Source of the DNA: Taenia hydatigena
Lineage: Eukaryota; Platyhelminthes; Cestoda; Cyclophyllidea; Taeniidae
Assembly (NCBI GenBank): GCA_036345935.2
Contig: JADWOT020001288.1
Coordinates: 1-64,000, forward strand
Direction of reading: 5' to 3'
DNA length: 64,000 bases
Below, in pieces: positions 13,201 through 27,199 of the stretch. Numbering within the stretch: the stretch's first letter is position 1; every line of letters starts with the position of its first letter. A program made the position numbers and the translations under genes. The notes beneath the pieces are model-generated. The model was not told the origin of the DNA. It made no database searches and worked only from the letters and a program-made list of their open reading frames with translations.

Positions 13201-16200
13201 GGCTAATTAACCTAATAAAATATGGGCAAAGGCATATTACCTATTTCAATTCCATCCTAATACCAGCAGGATGTACAACCGCACATTATTTCCTTTTGTT
13301 CCATCTTTGAAAGTGTTCACACACATGTGCGAATGCGACTGAAGGCGTGCTGTCAAATCCCGAGATTGTTATGAACGCCATCCTACCAAATCGGTCAAAT
13401 GATTAAGCAAATGGCATCGTTGACGACTCCTCCTTCCGTTGAGCGTGTGCTGATGCAAACTTGAGGCATGCCCCTCAGCACACCACTAAAAGGGGGAGGA
13501 GAACAAATTTGCAATCGCAACCACGCCATGTCTAGCAAATGGCATCAATAAAGTTAATTGCGCATTCGAAGCACTTTAAAAGAGGCAAACAAATCTGTTG
13601 ACGTGGTCGACCGTTACTTATGCCTTCATTCAACGTAACTTTTGATAGTTTGAAACAACATTATTTCGTTAAAGCAATGTTTAAACTAAAATACCAACAT
13701 CAGGTAAGCCCGCATGTTTAAACTTGGGAAGGGGACGGGAACAACTCGGAATAGGAAAAAACCAAAGTACAGGCTTTTCTCAAAAATTAATAAAGGGGTT
13801 TTTCGCACGCCTTGGCGGCTTTTGGTGTGATGGCGGTGGACTCTTAATTAGAGAATTTGAGTTTGCATTTAATTCATCCAAGTAGAGTACTACGCGTTAC
13901 CTCCTGGTAGAAAATTTTCATCACAGAACATCTGTCTATTTTACGCCAATTTAGGGCAAAAAGGATGAAGAAAATGGCCAGATTAACACCTTCAAATAAA
14001 AATCGCATCTTCTAGTCTATTCTAATGCTGCAGCAATGTTAGAAGGACAACGAGAAAATCCATAGCCGTCTTATATTTTAATTCCTCAGTGCAAGTGTCA
14101 TAAAGCAATTGAGTGAGCAGAAATCTGAATCAGCGTGGCAAGAGGAGGAATTGGATCATTATCACGTATACAAGAGGCTTTTCCTTGACCTGCAATAAAT
14201 TAAATGCACTTTTTATGACAAAAGTGCAAAAGAGAATAGAAGAGAAAGGGACTTTGCGTCTTGCTAAGTAAGCATGCAAATATGCTCTCATGGTATCCTT
14301 GTTTTTCGGTAAAGGCATCCATGGGCGTAAAGCCAATCTGAAACCAATGCCAGAGCGGCTGCTAGACGCAGGAATTACCTTGAAAGCAAAACGTGCCATT
14401 GCTTATGACCTGCTGAACCTTCCCGTTGTGATGCTTCCTTCCATTGGCTAATGAATTCTTTAGCAACTCCATCACCATCAAAACAGACGCTCACATAGTC
14501 TTGAATAGCACTTTATAAGCAGCCAGAGAAACAGAAACATAAACAAGTTTATGCCTTTAAGTTTCTAGAGGGGGCCACAGAAATTAATGCCGCTTTGCGG
14601 TGATTGTTAAAAACGTCTTCTCATGTTTGTGCATACGGAATAAATGCAGGCGAAGCATGCAAGTAAGTCTCGCTTCGAATGGCTCCTACCTGTTAAGCTT
14701 CCTGTCTTTAAAACGCGCGAAAATCAAAGTGCACAAAATTTAATGCTTCTGGCTAAAAATTGTGCTGCATTATGATCGATTTGAAAACAGCTTACTAAGC
14801 CATCGTCGATGGTATTGGTTAACCAAATAAGCCAAGGAGGAGCAGGGCTGCAAATAAGTGAACAAGCGTATTAAAGGCTTTGCGGTTCAAAATCGGCTAC
14901 CAATATTTTCAGTAGTAGAGAGTGATGCCATGAGTTAAGGTGGAAAGCGGACCCATGACATGTCCTCTACTGCAATCGCCTCTAGACAAGCAACTGGCAC
15001 TCGCGCGAGGGAATACAAAGCTAATCGAAATTACAAGGGTAGGATGCTAGAGTCGCAACCTACCACATGAAACATTGGCAATGTCACAACACAAGCTGAA
15101 GAGAGGAAATAGGCCACCCATGACCATTGCCTCTAAACTCCCAAAATCATTGCTGTTTGGACAGAATAGCAGAACCAATCGACTTCAGTGGAGAAGATGC
15201 CAGTGAATGACTCCAGTTTATAAGCAAGTTAACGATCTGCAATATGCCAGGTGAGCTAAGCATTAATGGCGACCTTAAAATTTGAATTTTCTCCACAACT
15301 TGGCGAAAAGCCGGTCAGTGCAGTCTGCCGAAATTGAATGGAAATAATCTTTGTTGCCATGCATTTTTCATTTCGGGTCAAAGTTTGCAGTCCACTTAAG
15401 CAGCAATGGCAGCAAGACATCAGTGCTTTGTTGGATGGAAGATGCACTATTGAGATCTTTCGAGGTGGCGAAATCGATACTGACCAAACGGGCTGAAATT
15501 CCTCCAATGGGTGAGAAACAGTCATCCAAACTAGACATTGCTTCTTCCTTTCACGGGGCACATTGGCACCTCTCCTCAGTACTGCCTTCATTTCCTAGTT
15601 AAATCGCATTTTCTCATTAGCTGCCAGATTATGCAAGTTAAAATTGAAAAAAACAAGATGGAAACGGATGGCTGGATGGAAGATGCTGCCAGTCCAACAC
15701 TGTTCCACACTGTTAGTTACTTGGCAAAATAGATGACGAATCTGAAGTATTCATGGCTTTACATATCAGTGCACCAGGAGAGAAATCAGAGAACAAGTAT
15801 ATAAAGGCCGAGGCTAGACTAGTGAGTCAGAATAGCTACAACATGGCCCATTTTGGCCTGCCTTGCTGCTCCTAGTTCCAGTTGATAACAACGGCCTTTC
15901 GATTTACCTACCACAAGCCCAACTCCGAACTGCCGTGAAGAGGAACGCTCTGCAAACTAATGGTACAGTAGATATTAGTCAACCGGAATTCCTTAGGTCA
16001 AGAGAAATGACATCTCTACTGGTTTTATTTCCAGGGTTATTGTCCCCTCTTTATTCAGGAGTAACTTATGCATGCTATGATTTTAATTTGTCAACAGTTC
16101 ATCTGACCAGTTGAATTATATTTGACTGGCAACTAATTATATTTAAATCAAGGGCTTGTGGAATACCAGTCATTGTGTTGCATTCTGTTTCTTCGATTCG

Positions 16201-16809
16201 CGTATTGTGCAAATGGGGCTGCATTCAGAGCACGTGCTAAGGAATGTCTGCCATTTTAAAAACAGTACCCACTTACCGATATGGACACCTCAGCAGAGGA
16301 ACTTGAAGGTCAATCAAAATACAGAAACTCATTTGTTATGCCCTACATTCTGAGGCAAGCAGTAAAAAACTCAGCCTTTACCTCATGCTTCATTTTTCCA
16401 TTGGAATAGCTGCAACCTATCTGTGTTTCTAAAGAACGCCGTCTAAGAATTCATCAGAGACGTCGTTAGATCCGCTTCTCAGTTAGTTTCATTGCTCAAT
16501 TTGTTGCATAGAAAGTATCCGCCTTTATTTTTAAATCATTGCAGAGATGTTTGCCGAATCCAAAACGGTAGGCATCTGCATATCATTAATCACAATTTGG
16601 GTGAAAATTAGTGATCGTTTCGAATGGACTGATTAGTGTCCAACATGTGTAGAACAGATGGCATCGTAAGCCAGATAAATGCAGGCTGTTGCCTTTACAT
16701 CGATTTAAACTTCCTTTGCCGCCAATTTGTTGCCACATTAATTTCTATAGTTGTATGCTTTGCATGCAAGAGTTATCAAAAATTTACGAACGGTACTAAA
16801 ATATAGATT
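10221..16809. other. Long unmarked stretch
   Basis: About 6.6 kb in which I recognise no gene, tRNA or copy of the repeat families. Open frames are short (111 codons at most, minus strand 15256-15591, with overlapping plus-strand frames). A GCCAG|GTGAGC donor-like site at 15250 follows a short open segment but has no other support. The hairpin at 10991-11022 is the only structure noted. Confidence 0.45.
10991..11022. repeat. 7-bp perfect hairpin
   Basis: AGACCCG (10991-10997) pairs with CGGGTCT (11016-11022) across an 18-nt loop. There is no T-run that would suggest a terminator, and no known RNA family is recognised. Confidence 0.4.
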
Positions 16810-17082
16810 TCAACACGTATCTAATGAAATTTTTAGCACGAACGTTTTAAGTTGGAAAAGGATGACGGTAACGCAGCCGTAATCTGCTTTGGGCCGAATC
16901 GAAGCATACAATTCTTCAAATAGTCTCAACACAGTGTCAGATCCGTCGACTTTGGGCGACGACAGAGACTCAATCAATCTAGTAGCCATTTTACTGTGCT
17001 CGATAGCCTGGAACACTAGTCCTGCCTGCAGCAAACGGTTCGTGTAACTAATAATACCACTAAATTGGTCCTGTCTAGACAT
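16810..17082 (-). CDS. Candidate exon or short ORF, unknown protein
   Basis: The frame begins with ATG at 17082 and runs 90 codons to TGA. The first ~65 residues read like helical, soluble protein (for example YTNRLLQAGLVFQAIEHSKM and LRLFEELYASIRPKADYG) with mixed codon usage, whereas the last ~20 do not. Just inside the frame a pyrimidine-containing stretch ends in CTAGACAG, which could be a 3' splice site placing the exon start at 17070, so the ATG may not be a true start. A GT donor near residue 68 would explain the change in character, but none is strong. No family is recognised, and chance remains possible at this length. Confidence 0.3.
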   Translation of the reverse strand: MSRQDQFSGIISYTNRLLQAGLVFQAIEHSKMATRLIESLSSPKVDGSDTVLRLFEELYASIRPKADYGCVTVILFQLKTFVLKISLDTC

Positions 17083-18109
17083 AAAGTTTTAAGGGAATTG
17101 GTGTTTCGAATGAAGTGGATTCATTGCATCCATCCTTGATTTGTCAAACCTTTCTCTGCTAAAGCATGGCATCAAGAAATTGGGTGTTTTACTGAACTTG
17201 TATTTGTTAAAAGTCCGTGGATGATCGACATGGTATTGGCACTTTCACTGATCTTGGTTCGGCTTTAGCCTCCAAGCGAGCCATCTGCTGCCTAAAGTGG
17301 TTTTCGGTATAGCCTGAAACTAGCGTTTGTGCATGAAGACAATTGAGGTTCTGACCATCTACTTAGTTCGCACCCGCAAACTTTTGTATCGTGATCTACC
17401 CGTGGGTAAAGGAACGTCTATTTATGTGCAACTCGATCTTCCTAGTTTTGTGATTAAACGGCTTTTATTCACTCTTGCAATCCCACCTCCTCCCACACAT
17501 CGGTAGCCCTTATTACAACGCCTGACCAGCATGGACCACGGGCCCCTATCAGCATGTGCATCAGCCAGTTACCTGGAGACTGTATAAGCACGTTTCTTTA
17601 ACTTCATGGCACGATGATGCATTGTATGCGCACGCAAGGCATATGATTCGATTTTGCGCTTCTGCCTTTGACCTCCCTTTTCTGGCCTTCATGCCCTTTG
17701 AGAAAACAGGCTATTTCGGTTTAGATATGCTTATCAATCCTAGCTACCACAAACCAACGATCGAGTGGTCGAAACACTTTTTTTGGTATTTCGATAGTTC
17801 TGCATAGAGCCAATGCAAAAGGGCCCAAGAAAGGAAAATTGAAAAATCTAGCAGCATGGACAAAGTTGCCAATGAAAATTCATGTTAAATAAGAAAGTAG
17901 CCTTTAAATATTCCCTGCATTACGATCAGCAAAACAGCTGCCACAGTATAAAATGAAAAAGTGTTGCCGGTCGATCACATGATATTTTTAAAAAAGCACT
18001 AATAAAGAAAAGGAAAACATACAAACGGCAAAATTGGAAACGAAAAGACAGATAAAACGATAATTATAAAAGTTAAAACGAGAGTGAATGAATTCAATTG
18101 CAGGCGAAA
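17083..18109. other. Unmarked DNA
   Basis: Unique-looking sequence with one plus-strand open frame of 83 codons (17556-17807) that has no recognisable features. Nothing else seen. Confidence 0.4.
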
Positions 18110-18483
18110 AACCGGCATCCATTTGCGGTGAGGATGCAGTGGAAAGGAGTTTTGGCTAGCAGAAGGGAAGAAAGGTGAGCAATGAAGGCCCGCAGACGCC
18201 AGCGACCATGCCGCGTGGCAGCCTCTAGTGTGCATCGCACCATAGAGGTTGTGCTACGTTAGTGCGGGTTAGTACACATGTGGGTGACGCCAGTGGAAAG
18301 GTTGCATTCGCTGGTCTAAACGCTGGCGATGAAACCGCGTACAGACCTCTGGTGTCCGTCCAGCCATCGAGTGCGGGGCATAGTGGAAAGCCCGCGGGCG
18401 CGCGGTTGTTGGCCCACTTTATTCTTCTGTTCTTATTTACTCCCCACCCAACATTACCCTTCTCCTCCTCACTCTTCCGCCTT
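18110..18483 (-). repeat. Interspersed repeat family R1, copy 2 (inverted)
   Basis: Reverse-complement match to 7403-7850, clearly diverged but colinear. It keeps the CACATGTGGGTGACGCCAG block and the TGGTGTCCGTCCAGCCATCG block. It lacks part of the first of the two 122-bp internal units present in copy 1. Its 5' end (in family orientation) stops immediately beside the left arm of the 1,023-bp inverted repeat, so the two repeats are directly abutted here. The matching sequence next to copy 1 is different. Confidence 0.8.
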
Positions 18484-19506
18484 CCCTTAAAAGCACTTTA
18501 AGTAATCCGGAAACCCAATAAATAAGTCATGTAGTTTCAGTCTATCTAGATGCCAGTGATAAATGTAATTAACGCACACGAATGTCGATGACGGTTTTTA
18601 TTTTATGCTATGCAATTTTAAATAAAGTCATAAGAAATCCTCAATTTGATTTCTACTGATATTAAATGACGCAAAGGGAAGGGCCACGTGGTATTAATGA
18701 CTTAAAATAACTGGCTGGTACTCATCGAATGATGAGTTTCGGATTTGCATCAAATCATCGCTGCCTTAATTTTCTTTTATTTTGGCAAGGCCAGGTTAAA
18801 CATAAATATGCATAATTCGCCTAATTTGACTGCCATTTACACGGGTCTTCATCTTTTGTAGTGATGCAGGCATTATCCCATCTTGTGCAAATAAACTCTT
18901 CATGACCTAACTCTACTTTCCCATGCATTAATACGCATACTTCTCCATAAAGACATGCTTTCAATCATGTATGCGTTCACATACAAGGTATACAAAGTGT
19001 TGATGCATAGAAATGTTAATCTCAAAAGTATAATGTGCCTACAGTGGTGCACATGGTCCAAGTGTGCAAAATATAAGATAAAGTTTCTGTTTTGCACTAA
19101 GCACAGTCCACAGATGCAGGCATCCATTTAGGTCATGAGAAGGGCGAGTTGTACGAATACCTGTGACGGATTATGCAGCGAACGTGATTAACAAGCGAGT
19201 AGACCCCCTGGATCAGTCCTCAGCCAGACGTTCGATTACATCGTACGACAGTGATGATGGTACTCAGCCATTGTCGTGGTGGTCTTTGAAACATTTGTGA
19301 AACACGGAGGTCAAGTGAAAGATAGTTGTCCTTCCTGTCACTTAAAGAGCAGTAGTTTTGCATTTCTTCCATTTACAGCCCTTAAAAATTGTTGCACTAG
19401 TCTTTTAATTGCATTTAAATTGCAACTGATTCCTTGAGTGCACAATTTATTCAGGCTGCGCGCAAACACCAGCTTCATTGCCTTGATGTCGTTTGTTGTT
19501 TGACTT
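18484..19506 (-). repeat. Left arm of 1,023-bp near-identical inverted repeat (R6)
   Basis: Reading through the whole arm against the reverse complement of 27200-28222 gives the same length and one mismatch (C at 18726 against T). Identity starts and stops sharply: outside 18484 and 19506 the flanks are unrelated to those of the other arm. The arm contains a minus-strand open frame of 75 codons (18900-19127) that is identical in both arms but has no recognised domain. No terminal inverted repeat, long terminal repeat, poly(A) or target-site duplication is visible at the ends. It could be a recently mobilised element of unknown class, a recent segmental duplication, a gene-conversion product, or an assembly artefact. 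Confidence 0.95.
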
Positions 19507-22500
19507 TCATTATTTTAAATGAGATTTGTAGTAGGGTGGAGCGAACTAATGCAAGGTGGTTAAGCGGCGCGTGTTACCTTAGCCCAGATCAGCATAACGC
19601 AATACGACGTATTGTGGACGACGCAAGCAAACAGAAAAGAGGGTGTGGATATATTACCTGTTTGAAATGCCGAAGACATCCAACACTACACTTTCGTCAT
19701 TGCCAAACCATCCAGACAACTACTGCAAGCTCAGTAAATCAGATTATGTTAAATCTTTTTATAACCATAAATATACGAAGTAGCTCTAAGAATTAGCCCC
19801 GCTTAAAAAAATTGGGACTACCTCCTTTTAGAAAAATTAGCTATCTTTAGGTATCACTCCCTTTCAAGTACATTGCCACTTCCAGAGAATATTTAATGCA
19901 TGCCTCTCTGCGCGCTTCGTTTGCTGGCGCTGAAAATGTTCTGAGCATAACCTTGGCAATCAACAAATCATTGCGCAATATTTACTAACCGTTTCTCTTC
20001 CCAGTAACACTACTCAATGGACTGAATTATTTGCGACTTCTGCCCTTAACCTTAGCATTATTTTTCGTCTACACCGTTTCTACATCTTTACTTTCACTCT
20101 AGACGGCACCACCACCTTTTGCGCAGTCTTTCACTCAAATCAAGCCACATATCCACCCAAGTGAAAATACTACAGAGTTCGCCAGCAGATACTCGCTTTG
20201 ATGTTCTACCCCTTACCACGCCATTTCCTCGTACGATAATGATAAGCAGCACTTACGCAAATAAACCTTAACTTTGTAGCCGAGTTTTAGCCTTTTAAGG
20301 CTTTGACCCCATGTAAAGCTCATCATTGCACTTCGCTGTGCTAAAGCCCGTGACGGACTTTAACTAGGTCCACTTAAGTGCACAGTTTTTGTCAAGGGGG
20401 ACTTTAGAACGTTCCTTTAGTTATTTCTCTCACTCACCAAAAACGCCCTTAAACTACAGCACTTGTCGCTCCGCTTCTACTTCTCCCGACAAACGTTCCG
20501 GGTTTTCTCCTACTACAGAAGTGCACAAAGTGTCAATAACACCGGTTTGGTCCTCCTTAATTGTATGAGTATTTTCTACGAGTCATTCCAATGCAGTGCA
20601 CAGCTCCGTTTACTAAGCTGGTTGAATGTTTCCAATATGCAAGCATTGTTTAGGCCTGCATAAAGTTCTTCGCCAATAATATGACTTGACTGCGTTATGC
20701 ATAGATAATGTATATGCATCCGTCTTCGATGTTCAGAACTGTTTCTTCACCGCCTCCTCCTCACAACGAGTGCAGTTTTTGAGAAATAACGAATTGCAGT
20801 GTTTCCTTAGGTGACAGGTAATGGCTTAATTATCTGTAGGCATTCACGGAAAGAATGCGCAACTAATTTAGTTGCACGTGCCTTAGACATCAAGTAAGAA
20901 TCGATTCTCATTTCAGACAAAATGCATTTATGACTAAATTTTATTATGCATGCGTAACCTATACTTACCCATTTGAAAGCTCGTAGTAATACTGCGCACT
21001 GTTTCACCTATCCTATAACGTACAGATTCTACATTATGGAAAGAAGACGCCGATGTGTACCGGTTTGCAGCCTTGGTTCAAGTCCTGAAAAAGCAAGAGA
21101 AAGGAGGGTACTAAGAGTTCACCTGCTTCTATCGATGCCAAACATATTGGCGGACATTTTGAAGGGAAATCCATTAAGGCTGTAATAAAAGTATCACGCC
21201 TGGTGTGTTAACACATAATGGTAAACATAGGCCATGCCGAAATGATCCCCTAAACCTCCGAGTCGCTAGACCAACTCCATCACACTTTACTAGTTTTCAT
21301 TTCACTCTCTTCAAGTAATCGATCCCCTACGCAATTCACTTCGCATCTAATTATCTTGTACAGCCCTTCACTACCCTGAATGGGACTAGTTTTATTGCTT
21401 TTAATATGCAATTTTAAAATGATAATATATACCATGTAAACCCCCTGTAGCGCTGCGCAACTCAGCTATATTTCTTTTACGACCCCTCTACCCGCTCTTT
21501 GGAAAGAGTGAATAAAATTGTCCACATGAAATGCGAGCACTTAAGTGCCAATGGAATTCAATTAAGAGACGAATTAGATAAATATTGCCTGCGACAAAAG
21601 AGGCAATAGGCAACGGTTTCGAATTAAGCACCGCGTGGAGAAGATCGTAAGCACCTTAGCGCCTCCTCAGCATCTGCAATTGCTAACCGGTCAATGTTTA
21701 TCACATTCCTATTAATCGTAACACGTCCTTTGGGATTTGTGGGTTCCTGATTCTACGTTGGGTACAGAGCATCTGTCGAAACCCTTCCATCAAGTGCAAC
21801 GAGAATCCCATACTGTGACGTATTAACTGAAAGATATCAGCAGCGCAATATCCGCAGTCCTTTAGCCTTTAAATATATGATAAGTTTGAACGAGTAAGTC
21901 GAGTCGATCATCTGAAGCAGGGCGTATTTAAGTGCATGGCATCTAGATTAGTCAGCGCTTGGCATTCTTATTCACTTCACGAAGAGTTGGTTGTTACAAG
22001 ACCGATTATCACCAAAAAGTCATCTTCAGGCCGTTATATGTCTGTGTATCATATTAATGTCCAGGTCAATTTAGCATGTTCCTTGCGAATTCTAGAAGTG
22101 GTAATTAAAAAAGCTCTGTCACAGGTCGAGATGCAAGAGAGGAAAATATGTGTTATCCACCAAGGGAAGCCTAACGAAAATGTAGATAAGAATGCTTGGA
22201 TTCTACACTAAATTAAGCCGCATTTTCTCTATTAAGGTAATTTTTTTCTCCTAAACAATCAATGCATGCAATTTTAACTTAGTAAGCTAAATACATGCTT
22301 AAATTTTGTTTAAATGCATGGTTAAGCTTGCTACTCTTATGGTTTAGTCTACACTTGTTAACAGTTTACTCATGGACTGTTGTTACGAATTTATTCGACA
22401 TCCACCTAACTTGTCATGTGCGAGAACCGAAGGGCGTCGAGAAAAACGATATTGCTATTATTTATGGCTTTGCTCCTCCTATAACTTCCCCATGTCACTA

Positions 22501-25500
22501 AGTTAATCTGCTTTGGCTTCTAAGTCGTTTCGTTCCCGTTTTGTATTAAATCAGCTTTAAAAGAAAACCATGGAGCCTTATGGTAAGTTCGTGCGCAGTG
22601 GCAATCCTACACTTCGGCTCATCAGGTTTGGCACATTCCACGTGCTAGAAGGAATCGACAAGATTTTAACTCAAGAGCATAGCTATTTACGAGAGATAGG
22701 CTTACTAGAACATGTTTCTTTAGCTCTCCTTTGTTCATAGCTCTGGTATTAGTGCTGCTCAAAAGAGACATTACAGCAGAAGGAAGCACCGCGGTGACTG
22801 CTCTCACTGGAACTGATAATAGGGTGTCAAAGAGGGATCTAAAACTTGCGATAGGTGTTTTGACTTTCAGGTTTCACATTTAACTCACACACTACCGGGT
22901 CGGTTGCTAAGATTTTTCAATGCTATTTACACAAAGCTAAAAGACGAACAAATCGCTTTGCATGTGCTATGTTGTCATTGCAACTTCTACTTTTTCTTGT
23001 CCACCTACATGTTAAGTCTGCCAGAATGAGAATGACTAACGTAATGTTTGATAACCGTTAGTGGCAATCAAAGCTGATGAAAATTCGGTAGAGTGGAATG
23101 CAATAATGAATTTAATGGAAACTTATAATATGTTGGCTGTTTACCTTACTTTTACAGAACGCCAAGGCCTTTTCACGAGCTTCGATAAAAGCACAACCTC
23201 GGTTGTGGCACCACCTTCAACAAAGACGAGAGCAACACTTACTTAAGAGTAATATATGCACAGATAATTGCTCTCCATAAGTGGTTTCTTTGCAATATTG
23301 AGGTTTCTGTGGCTGGTTAAAAAGGATCGGGTATTTTGCCTCCTGTGCGGAAAATAATGGTGGCGAATTGCATGTGGTCAGCCTTATGGGGTTACATAGA
23401 GTACTGCCCATTTCAAGAAAGAATTTGCTATGAAAATAATGATGGTTCTTAGCAAAGCCACAAAACTATGTTAGTTCCTTTTTGACGAATTCCCTACTCT
23501 TCCACAAGGCGGTGCTGTGGATTCGCAGTAGAGTACTTCACATTGTCCTTATTAGTGCTTGAATCCAATTCAAATCATCCCAGTTGAGGCAAATTCAAAG
23601 TCGGTCAAAGCATTATTGTGAGAATGAAGTTAGTTATAACATCTTCTTTAAGTAAAAATGCGAAATCTTGACGCTCAGCGTTGGCGCCTATCTAGGTAAC
23701 GATAGCCTCACCATGATAGTTTTACCCTTATATTGGTCTGCAAGCGAAACATGACAAGAGTGATTGTTCAACTCTGCTTTACTACGCGGCAAAAGTGAAG
23801 TTTAGACATATTTTAAGGAACCGGAAGGCACGAATTTTTCAGTTAAGGACGGGAGTGGTGGTGAGGGGCGGGAAGCACGAACATGGAAGTGCGATGAGCA
23901 CGAACGTCACGTACAACAATTAGAACCGACGAGAAGGGTGTATAAGCAGGCACATAAATCATTTCAAACCGAGCAAAGAAAGCCGAAGAAATGGAGTGTG
24001 AGAGTTGGCTATTTTCGCATACGTGGAAGTAGGCACCGTAGGCTGAGGTTGTGAAGAGCCCACAACGTGAGGAGAAGTTTGTATGGTGGTCGATGCAAAA
24101 GCCGCAATGGGACATGCGCGCCACAATACGCGCAGCCCTGGCAATGGTTGCATCAGTGGTGGTAGACGCTTGAAGTTGTGGTTGCACCGACGCTAGTGAG
24201 GATGCCCCGAAAACCATGGTGGTGAAGGGACTAGTCGACGGTGTGCGCACTCTCCTCTACTTCCTTTTTGCTTTGAATCTGTAACAAATGCTGCTAATGC
24301 TGATTGTCAATAAGATTTGCATTCAAAATTGTTTTGACCGTGTTATTCATGAGCCATTGCGTTTGCCTTAACGGTTGTCTTGGACTTCCAGGTAGATGTG
24401 TTGAATGCAATGTATAAAGTGTGAATCCTGCCAACATACGGTTTACACGTCGCAGCTCTTTTCTGAGATGATTGGATTGTTTGTGCTATCGCGGTTTGCG
24501 TTTTTATTTGCGAAACAATACTCCTATCTGGCCAAGTTGTTTGAGTGAATGCATGAACCCTCTATTTTGTCAATTTATCAATTCAGCTATGTTCGCCTGA
24601 ACCCAGATACATCTTAACTGATGAACTTTGGCTTAGCTCATATAGTTAAACCTCCATTCACACTCGCCCTTGAAGCGAACTACTTCTGTCACTCCTTCCT
24701 ACCATGTCCCGACCAACTTTACCAAGACTTCACACAGAAATTGATGACAGACTATCCTGACACTAAATACCGTAATCAGAAGCTTGCAAGTAGTCCCAAC
24801 AGAGCATTGGAAACAAAAGTTTTGGAGTCTCCTTCCTTTATCGTCGTCCAGCAGCAGTAGAGTGGCGTCGAATTATTAGCAAGTCTGGGTGGCACATAAA
24901 GTACAATCATTTAATGCATATACCAGAGAAGTAGCAAGGCTGCTATTTTTAACGATCGGTTTGAGAATGATCAACATTGCGACCAGTAATCGAGCCACCA
25001 TCTCTTCCAACACCCAGCTGAACTCGAGGTCCACTCAGTGGGTTTACATAAGCTGTGAGATATGTTCCGTTTCATTTGCATGTATACAAACAAACTTTGT
25101 CGCAAGTGCCACAGAGAAGTGATCAAAGAACATTTTTTGTTTCCACACTCGACTCAACATTATGGAAGAGCAGGCAAAACTTGAAACAGTCCTTATCTCA
25201 TTTCTCATAGTATTTCGCAGAGCGCCTACTTTGTAGGCACTTGAAACTGAGAACGTGAGGCTATACTAAGTACAAGATTGGGTGCTTTACTTGCAGAACG
25301 ACATGCCTCCTGCAGCTGGTCCTTGCGATTCCTTATTTTCGAAATCATTGAAGCTGCTGCCATGAAGGATTGGCAAACGGAATGTTACATTGCAGACGCC
25401 CTTTGGAAAAAAGGCAAAAACCAGTTATTTATTAGTATTGCACGCTGCAGAAGAACACAATACTCGGGAAACACCCTAACTTAATCTCATAGCAGTGTAA

Positions 25501-27199
25501 TTTTAACAGAAAAGTGATTTCTGGTGGTTAAAATTTAAATCTCTTCCTCTAATTATCCAAGTCTATAAAAGGAACCAAAACATTTTAGGTCTAATGGTTT
25601 GAGTACCTTCTTTAAATAATCAGTGGCAAAAGATGGCAGTCGTGGCTGGTTGGATCGCCTCACTTGTGTGGCCACCTGCCAGACTATTCGCGGACACACT
25701 ACTGCCAAGATTTGAGATCTCACATCACATCACATCCTAAATTGGGAAAGTAAAGGACGCTGTTCAAAGGTTACCATTCGAAAACCATCTTCGATGACAG
25801 CCTTTTTGTACTGATATTAATCCCCATGGCATAGTGCCACCCATATAATCCATATCCTGCTACATTTGTTCCCAAGTTTATAAACTTGATCGAATCCTCA
25901 TCAAGCGATCGCTACACTTTAGCATTTCATCATGCCTGCATTAGAAAACGTAATCACACTCTGCGAGTGGTGTGGTGATTGTGCTGAAATCGGTTGTCCT
26001 TTATCTCGTGTTTCCATATCCAAAGCGTAGTTTAGACTACTGCCACTACGTAGCAATATTAAGTAAGCTAATAGTACCGCATCATCTATTTTGCATCAGC
26101 TTTGGTCACTGAACTCCGGAGATTTAACAAGTCGCTGCAACAAATAGATTCTTTGTTCATCCATTTGTCCTATATTAAATGTACAGATACAACTATTGTG
26201 AGATCTGTGGCAACACCATCGGGTTATTTTCATGACTTTGCATAGTTTCGCACAAATCATAAAGCAAGTATCAATTATTTCATCATACAATATTAGAATA
26301 AATTTACCTTAACGGCCTAGGTCAACTTCCCTTCAGCATGTGAATTCACTCTCGAGGTATAGTTCCTCTTTCTTCTTCCCATATATAGCACGTCCTCACT
26401 AAGATGCGTGCTATAACTGATGATAAGCACTTTTGCCAGTGGAGCCCATTTCTATGCCTGGGTAAACGAGTTGCCTCAGCGAATGGCATCTTCATGTTCA
26501 ATTATTAAGAAAGCAGTAAACGAAGTCAACTCCCGCTGTTATCGCTTAGAGGCAGTAAGGTGACCATGCTAGTTATAGGAAACCAGTAAGGTAGATTTAA
26601 GCCCAGCAACCTAATAAACGTATCCAATTTATAGCACTAATATTGTTGATTGGCTTGAATATTGATTCGTATGCAAGACCAACAGTCAAGTGATTATCCA
26701 TTCCCTTAGAAGCCCAATTTTGAATTTCACTCCGAGAGTTTATTTTCCCTAGGAATTTTCCCTGGTGAAATGCGCATTTATGAGAACTTACTTCACCGCA
26801 CGTGCAGTCGAACAGCGACCGGTGAGCACCTTTCTGCTTGGTAAGACTAACCTTAATTTTGGAAATACAAGGAGACTTCCTAGTTTATCTGGCATCAATA
26901 AACACTGCTACTATAGGTGTTTTTAAAGAATCCTGATTACAAAGAGATTTGACAAAACATTTAACTTTAGCCGAAGCAAAGATACGTCAAATAAAGACCA
27001 ACTAGGTGAATAGTAAAAAATCAGTCCTTTTTAGAAACCATTATTCTAAATCCTCTGTCGCTAGGATCAGTAAAACAGCTGCCATTCAACCGCGACAATC
27101 GAGAGCAATCGTTGGGTCGCTAGTGAAATTTGGAAAAAAAATAAAATCATAAAGATACAAACATGGCAAAACAATGCAAAGATGGATATAGGGAGATAT
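19507..27199. other. 7.7-kb spacer between the inverted arms
   Basis: No gene is recognised. The most protein-like open frames are plus-strand 21936-22211 (ATG start, 91 codons) and 24621-24860 (ATG start, 79 codons), plus minus-strand 23843-24250 (135 codons). None has a known motif, and all are within chance length. A CATCA micro-repeat lies near 25721. The hairpin at 26384-26415 is listed separately. No transposase, reverse transcriptase or integrase motif was seen, so the two arms do not visibly flank an autonomous element. Confidence 0.45.
26384..26415. repeat. 9-bp perfect hairpin
   Basis: TATAGCACG (26384-26392) pairs perfectly with CGTGCTATA (26407-26415) over a 14-nt loop. The stem is too short for a canonical pre-miRNA. 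It lies within the spacer of the large inverted repeat. Confidence 0.45.

Noticed and set aside
18900..19127. 75-codon ORF identical in both inverted arms as a conserved protein
   Set aside because: Identity simply reflects the near-identity of the whole arms. The diverged third copy does not preserve the frame.
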